The position numbers were made by a program, and so were the translations under genes. A stretch of 64,000 bases of DNA. Origin: Trametopsis cervina (lineage: Eukaryota; Basidiomycota; Agaricomycetes; Polyporales; Irpicaceae). The stretch covers positions 349,675 through 413,674 of the forward strand of contig MU278369.1 of NCBI GenBank assembly GCA_022385755.1. The letters are read 5' to 3'. The notes under the pieces were generated by a model. That model saw only the letters and a list, made by a program, of their open reading frames with translations. It made no database searches and had not been told where the DNA came from. This document shows positions 60,386 through 64,000 of the stretch, piece after piece. The stretch's first letter is position 1, and the number at the start of each line of letters is the position of its first letter.

Positions 60386-61359
60386 GAACTGATGATCGTT
60401 GGGCAGCTCAACTTCATAGGCAGCCCGCTCAGATGCCGTGGACCTGATGAGTGGTGAACGAAGTATCGCATCAGCTTCGCGATGAGGGCGTATGTTGCTT
60501 CCGCTTCCCCAGAATCTGCCGTCGTTGATACAGGTATCGATAAGCTTCGCGCTTCCAGCAATACGAGAAGAATCGCCGTACTATCGTCGGGCTCGTCAAG
60601 CTTTGAGTTGTAGAGAATGCTTCAGACCTTGGTTCGACGTGCAGCGAGGCAGGGCTGGAACATAATGCAGTGGAGGTATTGGTAGGCGTCGTGCTAGTGA
60701 GTAATTATCCCACATATATCCGCTCTAATAAGTGATACCAGCCGCTTCAATTTTCTCAGCTCATTCATAGCCATCCCTTCCACTCATTCACCGCTTCGCC
60801 TTCTCTGAAACCAGATCTGGCCACCTCCTCGGAACACGATAGGGAATGAATTGTCTTTATCTCCTCTACGTGAGCGTAGCTATCGTAGCAGGCTGCTTGT
60901 CGACGGCTCACCGCCATCGTACGTATCGCGACACGCAGAGTGGGTCTATGCCCTCTGGAAATGAAACCCCAGTTGGGCGAAGTTCTGTTGCAATCACAAT
61001 CAGCGTCGCCTATTCTTTCTGTCTGCAGCATGGTAAAGCACCTTCTCGATGATCTCCCAGATGGATTCGACAGAGGAAGCGTCCCTTTGCATCAGGATGG
61101 GGTGCTGCTACATGGACGTGAGGGGAATGCTGCTCCAAAGCTCTCACCCGGAGGCCCACACGTAAACCGGTGTTCGACTCTGTTTCCCGTCGTATTTGTC
61201 TGTGAAGCCATGCCGGAGGCGTGGTGGGCGGTACGTGTATACTTCCTACGCTCGATATTCGACGCTAAAGATACTCTCATAAATTCGTCAGTCTGGTACG
61301 GCGTGATTGACCTCCGGAGCTCACTACCTTCTCGCTTTCATACGCTTTTGCATTCATAG
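60386..61359. other. Spacer with a possible C2 relic, copy 2
   Basis: The left part (60,386-60,840) does not match the first spacer. From about 60,840 it does (SVAIVAGC stretch, then CGACACGCAGA and CAGCGTCGCC). A plus frame at 60,940-61,359 ends in WYGVIDLRSSLPSRFHTLLH. I call no gene. Confidence 0.35.
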
Positions 61360-62964
61360 TGACGGGCGGATGACCACCTCATCATATGAAGCTGGCCCCT
61401 TGCAGGTCCGCGCCAAATCGTGACAGACACGCCTCTCTAGCAAGTCGAGGACTGGGGATATGATGCGCAACAGCGCGGTGCACCTGTTTTCAACGACTGC
61501 TGGAGATTAGGAGTGCAGCTAGCGAGCTGAACGTGAGGTTCGTCTGCGGTCAGTAATTTGCAGATCGAAGGACGTGTAGTGGCTAGGAGCATGGTGATGC
61601 TGGACATGGCGTGAGCCGTTTTGCCGGACAGGTGAGCCTTGCGATATCACTGACATTGAACTAACGAGATGTTATTACCGAGCGCATGGATGAAACCCAT
61701 CTCAGTGCCCCAAACACTAGGTTAAGTGCGCGACATCGCACGGAGGTGTCTCGCTCGCTCACAAAACTCTCATACCGAGAACGTTCTCTCTGGCGACAAC
61801 CTGTCGGACTACACACAACACGCGGTCCATAGGATGTTGCTGGATGCAGGCAGATAAATGCCGCCATCCTGCCCACACGTCTCTGCAAATCCCGCGTACA
61901 GTAACCCGCTCGCTTCTCTCAGACTTCTTCTGTGACTAATCACACCTATCTTCAGGTTTACAGATCGGTTCTCCTGCTCCCGTGATACCGAGGATATAAG
62001 ACTGCATGGGCGTTCGGACGACCTCTTCAGCGTCGTCCTTCCTTGGGGACTCTGCCCCTTGCCGTGGACGACGTATCGCGTACTCTGCGGTTCTGCTCGC
62101 AGAATAAGCACCTGCCATGCAAGACGCTTTCGCGATATGGCTACGTGGTGTCAGTCTCAAACAACTGAACCTCAAGCCCAGAGCTTCCTTCTGCCATAGC
62201 GGTGGGGAGCGCGGATTGCAGGGATGGACCGGTGGGTATATTGAGTACTATGAATGTCGGCACACTTATGAGACACACTCGCTCGACCCTGCGTCAACCA
62301 TCGGAGTCGTCTCGATGGCCGCAAATGTATCAAACATAAGCAGAGAGAAGGACAAACGGATTGTGCAACTCGTACTCAATAATACAATGAAGATGAGCGT
62401 CGTCACCGCCACATGTTCCGACCGTAGCTATGTATCGCTCGTGAAGCCGTAGCTTGCGCAGTGTGAATAGCAATAGAATTACTTGTGAAGCCGTATGAAA
62501 GAGACAGACACCCTCACGCACTCCACAGGCGTGTTATACACACCATAGAAAACAATGGGGCAGCGACTCGACACTACGGATGGGCGTTGTTTCCTTCCAT
62601 TCAGGACCTCGACCTAACGTGCGATAGTCATGTCTGCCGCATTCCAGAACACATTCTCACGAGAAGAGCGTGCAGCGCGGAAATGAACTGCATGCGGCCC
62701 TTCTCAACTTCCATCGATCAGCCCTGATATCGCTGTCAAATATGCTGGTCAGTAAGGTTTGGAATCCTCGTAACTGGCCTGAACACATACTGGCGGGCCC
62801 ACGCCGAGCGAAGGAATGCGTGTGTACGACAAGACTGGTGCCGCATAACGCAAAGTAAAGTGGATGATATCTCCCTAACTTCATTCCTTTGTCAGCAATC
62901 CCTGCGGTTTGAATGGGAATTGCACGCCTTGGAAGCGGGCAGTACAGATGTGCCGGCATCAAAC
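61360..62964. other. Unique insertion in the second spacer, part 3
   Basis: About 1.6 kb is absent after copy 1. Frames are short; a plus frame at 62,117-62,452 (FCHSGGERGLQGWTGGYIEY, then ASTIGVVSMAANVSNIS) is the most coding-like but unrecognised. Confidence 0.35.
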
Positions 62965-63844
62965 ATGCCTGCCAAGGGTCCTAGAACGTGGTGATCCCTT
63001 ATGACAGTGCCCTTGGAAGTTAAAAGATGTAGATGGATGGATGCCGTACGCCTGCGCTTGGGTGCCGGAGAGAGTATGGCACACAGTGCTACCTCAAGCG
63101 TTGCTGGACGGGTAATCAGAGTGTGCGATTGCGCTTGCCCTGTAAGTAGGCGATAGAAAACTGATTCTACGTGCCTTATGTTGCACACGGGTAACGGGTT
63201 GGCACAGCAAACAGATCTGAGGACCTTGAAGCTTCGCTTATCCTAGTGCGAACGACAAGCGGTGTTGATACCGAGTTGACCGACAACAAAATGTCTGGAC
63301 GCACCATCGTCATTGTGACGTTTTTCTCAATGAGCACGTCTGTGCTAGGATAATCAGGGGCCTGGTAGTTTCTGCATAGACCCTTCTTGTGCGCGTGAAC
63401 TTCCGCCGATAGAAACCACCGTTCTTGAAGAGGGATGCAAGAGGGCGCATAACGGGTGGGAACTTGGCTGAGATCATGGTGGCGTGAGTATGTTGCTGCA
63501 TCTGGCATATGGCGCCTGACCCTCACGTGCATCATCATCAACCGTTCTGACGCCATCATCTCTGTGACCGATGCCTGCAGGCACTGTGTCTCAAACTCTC
63601 CCGAAGATTTCCACGAACAGCGTCTCTGGTCGCTCTGTTCCTTTGACAAGGTTCTGTCAGATATGACGCCCTCAAGAACTGCGGAACTGCCTAGGCCCGT
63701 GTTCAGCGTGCCCATGGTCTTGCCGCGTCTTTGCAGCGTGGTGGGAAAGTGGGAAATGGGTGGTGGTGTTCACGACTCTAATCCGTAACCACGTACCCAT
63801 CACATTTGTCGTATTCCTGAAGACGCTTTCCTCCGCCTCTGACT
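62965..63844. repeat. Duplicated spacer end and promoter block of copy 3
   Basis: It matches 46,470-46,610 at its left end (GGGTCCTAGAACGTGGTGAT) and the promoter block 46,930-47,320 at its right end, with a 45 bp inverted segment at 63,713-63,757. It includes a CACGTG box at 63,524. Confidence 0.7.
63524..63529. promoter_or_regulatory. CACGTG box, promoter of STAND gene 3
   Basis: It lies 321 bp before the start codon of the third copy, preceded by GGCATATGGCGCCTGACC and followed by ATCATCATC. The same arrangement is before copies 1 and 2. Confidence 0.5.
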
Positions 63845-64000
63845 ATGGCATCGACATCTGGCGGTAGTACACCGCGCAACATCACGATCTCAGGTAAAGT
63901 CTCGTCCGTGGTTGGCTCAATCTCTGTTGTGCTAATGGTGTTCGATAGATATGCAGTGCAGGGATCTCCCTGGCTGCGCAGGCCGCTACTATGTCTCTAT
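63845..64000 (+). CDS. NLR-like STAND gene, copy 3, 5' end only
   Basis: The first exon reads MASTSGGSTPRNITIS and is cut by a GTAAAG donor, exactly as in copy 2. After an intron of about 60 bp (ending GATAG) the next exon begins DMQCRDLPGCAGRYYVS, the start of the C2-like domain. The frame is open to the window edge. This is the start of a third array member; the NACHT and WD40 parts would lie beyond the window, if intact. Confidence 0.85.
   Translation, partial: MASTSGGSTPRNITISGKVSSVVGSISVVLMVFDRYAVQGSPWLRRPLLCLY

Noticed and set aside
1..64000. CRISPR arrays, bacterial operons or ribosome-binding sites
   Set aside because: The window is spliced eukaryotic DNA; no regularly spaced direct repeats were seen other than WD40-coding repeats.

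Overview
The window is nuclear DNA of a filamentous basidiomycete, most likely an Agaricomycete. Almost every gene I can rebuild has several introns of about 50-60 bp with GT...AG ends. The genes include a CBM1-linked CE1 esterase, caspase-like proteins with a basidiomycete-type C-terminal extension, and C2/Goodbye-like/NACHT/WD40 proteins, all of which fit that group. I did not try to name the species. Exon joins were read by eye from splice signals and family motifs, so individual intron edges may be off by a few bases.

Left part (1-13.6 kb) is conserved and all on the minus strand: glutamine-dependent NAD+ synthetase (QNS1), a Zds1/Zds2-type PP2A regulator, the peroxisomal AAA ATPase PEX1, and a small four-helix EXPERA (TMEM97-like) membrane protein.

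Middle part (13.6-36 kb) mixes housekeeping and accessory genes: a deaminase-like protein that has lost its catalytic Glu (HAK instead of HAE), a broken minus-strand gene, the sulfhydryl oxidase ERV1, a truncated caspase-like gene followed by an intact one, the tRNA m7G methyltransferase subunit TRM82, an alpha-methylacyl-CoA racemase-like CoA-transferase, a divergently transcribed pair of MACPF-like proteins (one with a coiled coil and a beta-trefoil-like tail), and a secreted CBM1-CE1 acetyl xylan esterase.

Right part (36.5-64 kb) is a tandem array of fungal NLR-like STAND genes. Two are full length (37.06-42.67 kb and 47.32-52.85 kb). Each has an N-terminal C2 domain, a Goodbye-like helical region, a NACHT NTPase, 14 WD40 repeats and a conserved tail. 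A third copy starts at 63,845 and runs off the edge. The 4.6 kb spacer after the first gene is also duplicated after the second, where it is broken by three unique insertions. All three copies share a promoter block with a CACGTG box about 290-320 bp before the start codon. Spacers carry decayed gene remnants, so the array grew as a segmental duplication.

NLR-like receptors, caspase-like proteins, MACPF-like proteins and a deaminase-like protein lie within about 48 kb. This would suit a self/non-self recognition and cell-death neighbourhood, but that link is inference, because ordinary metabolic genes lie between them.
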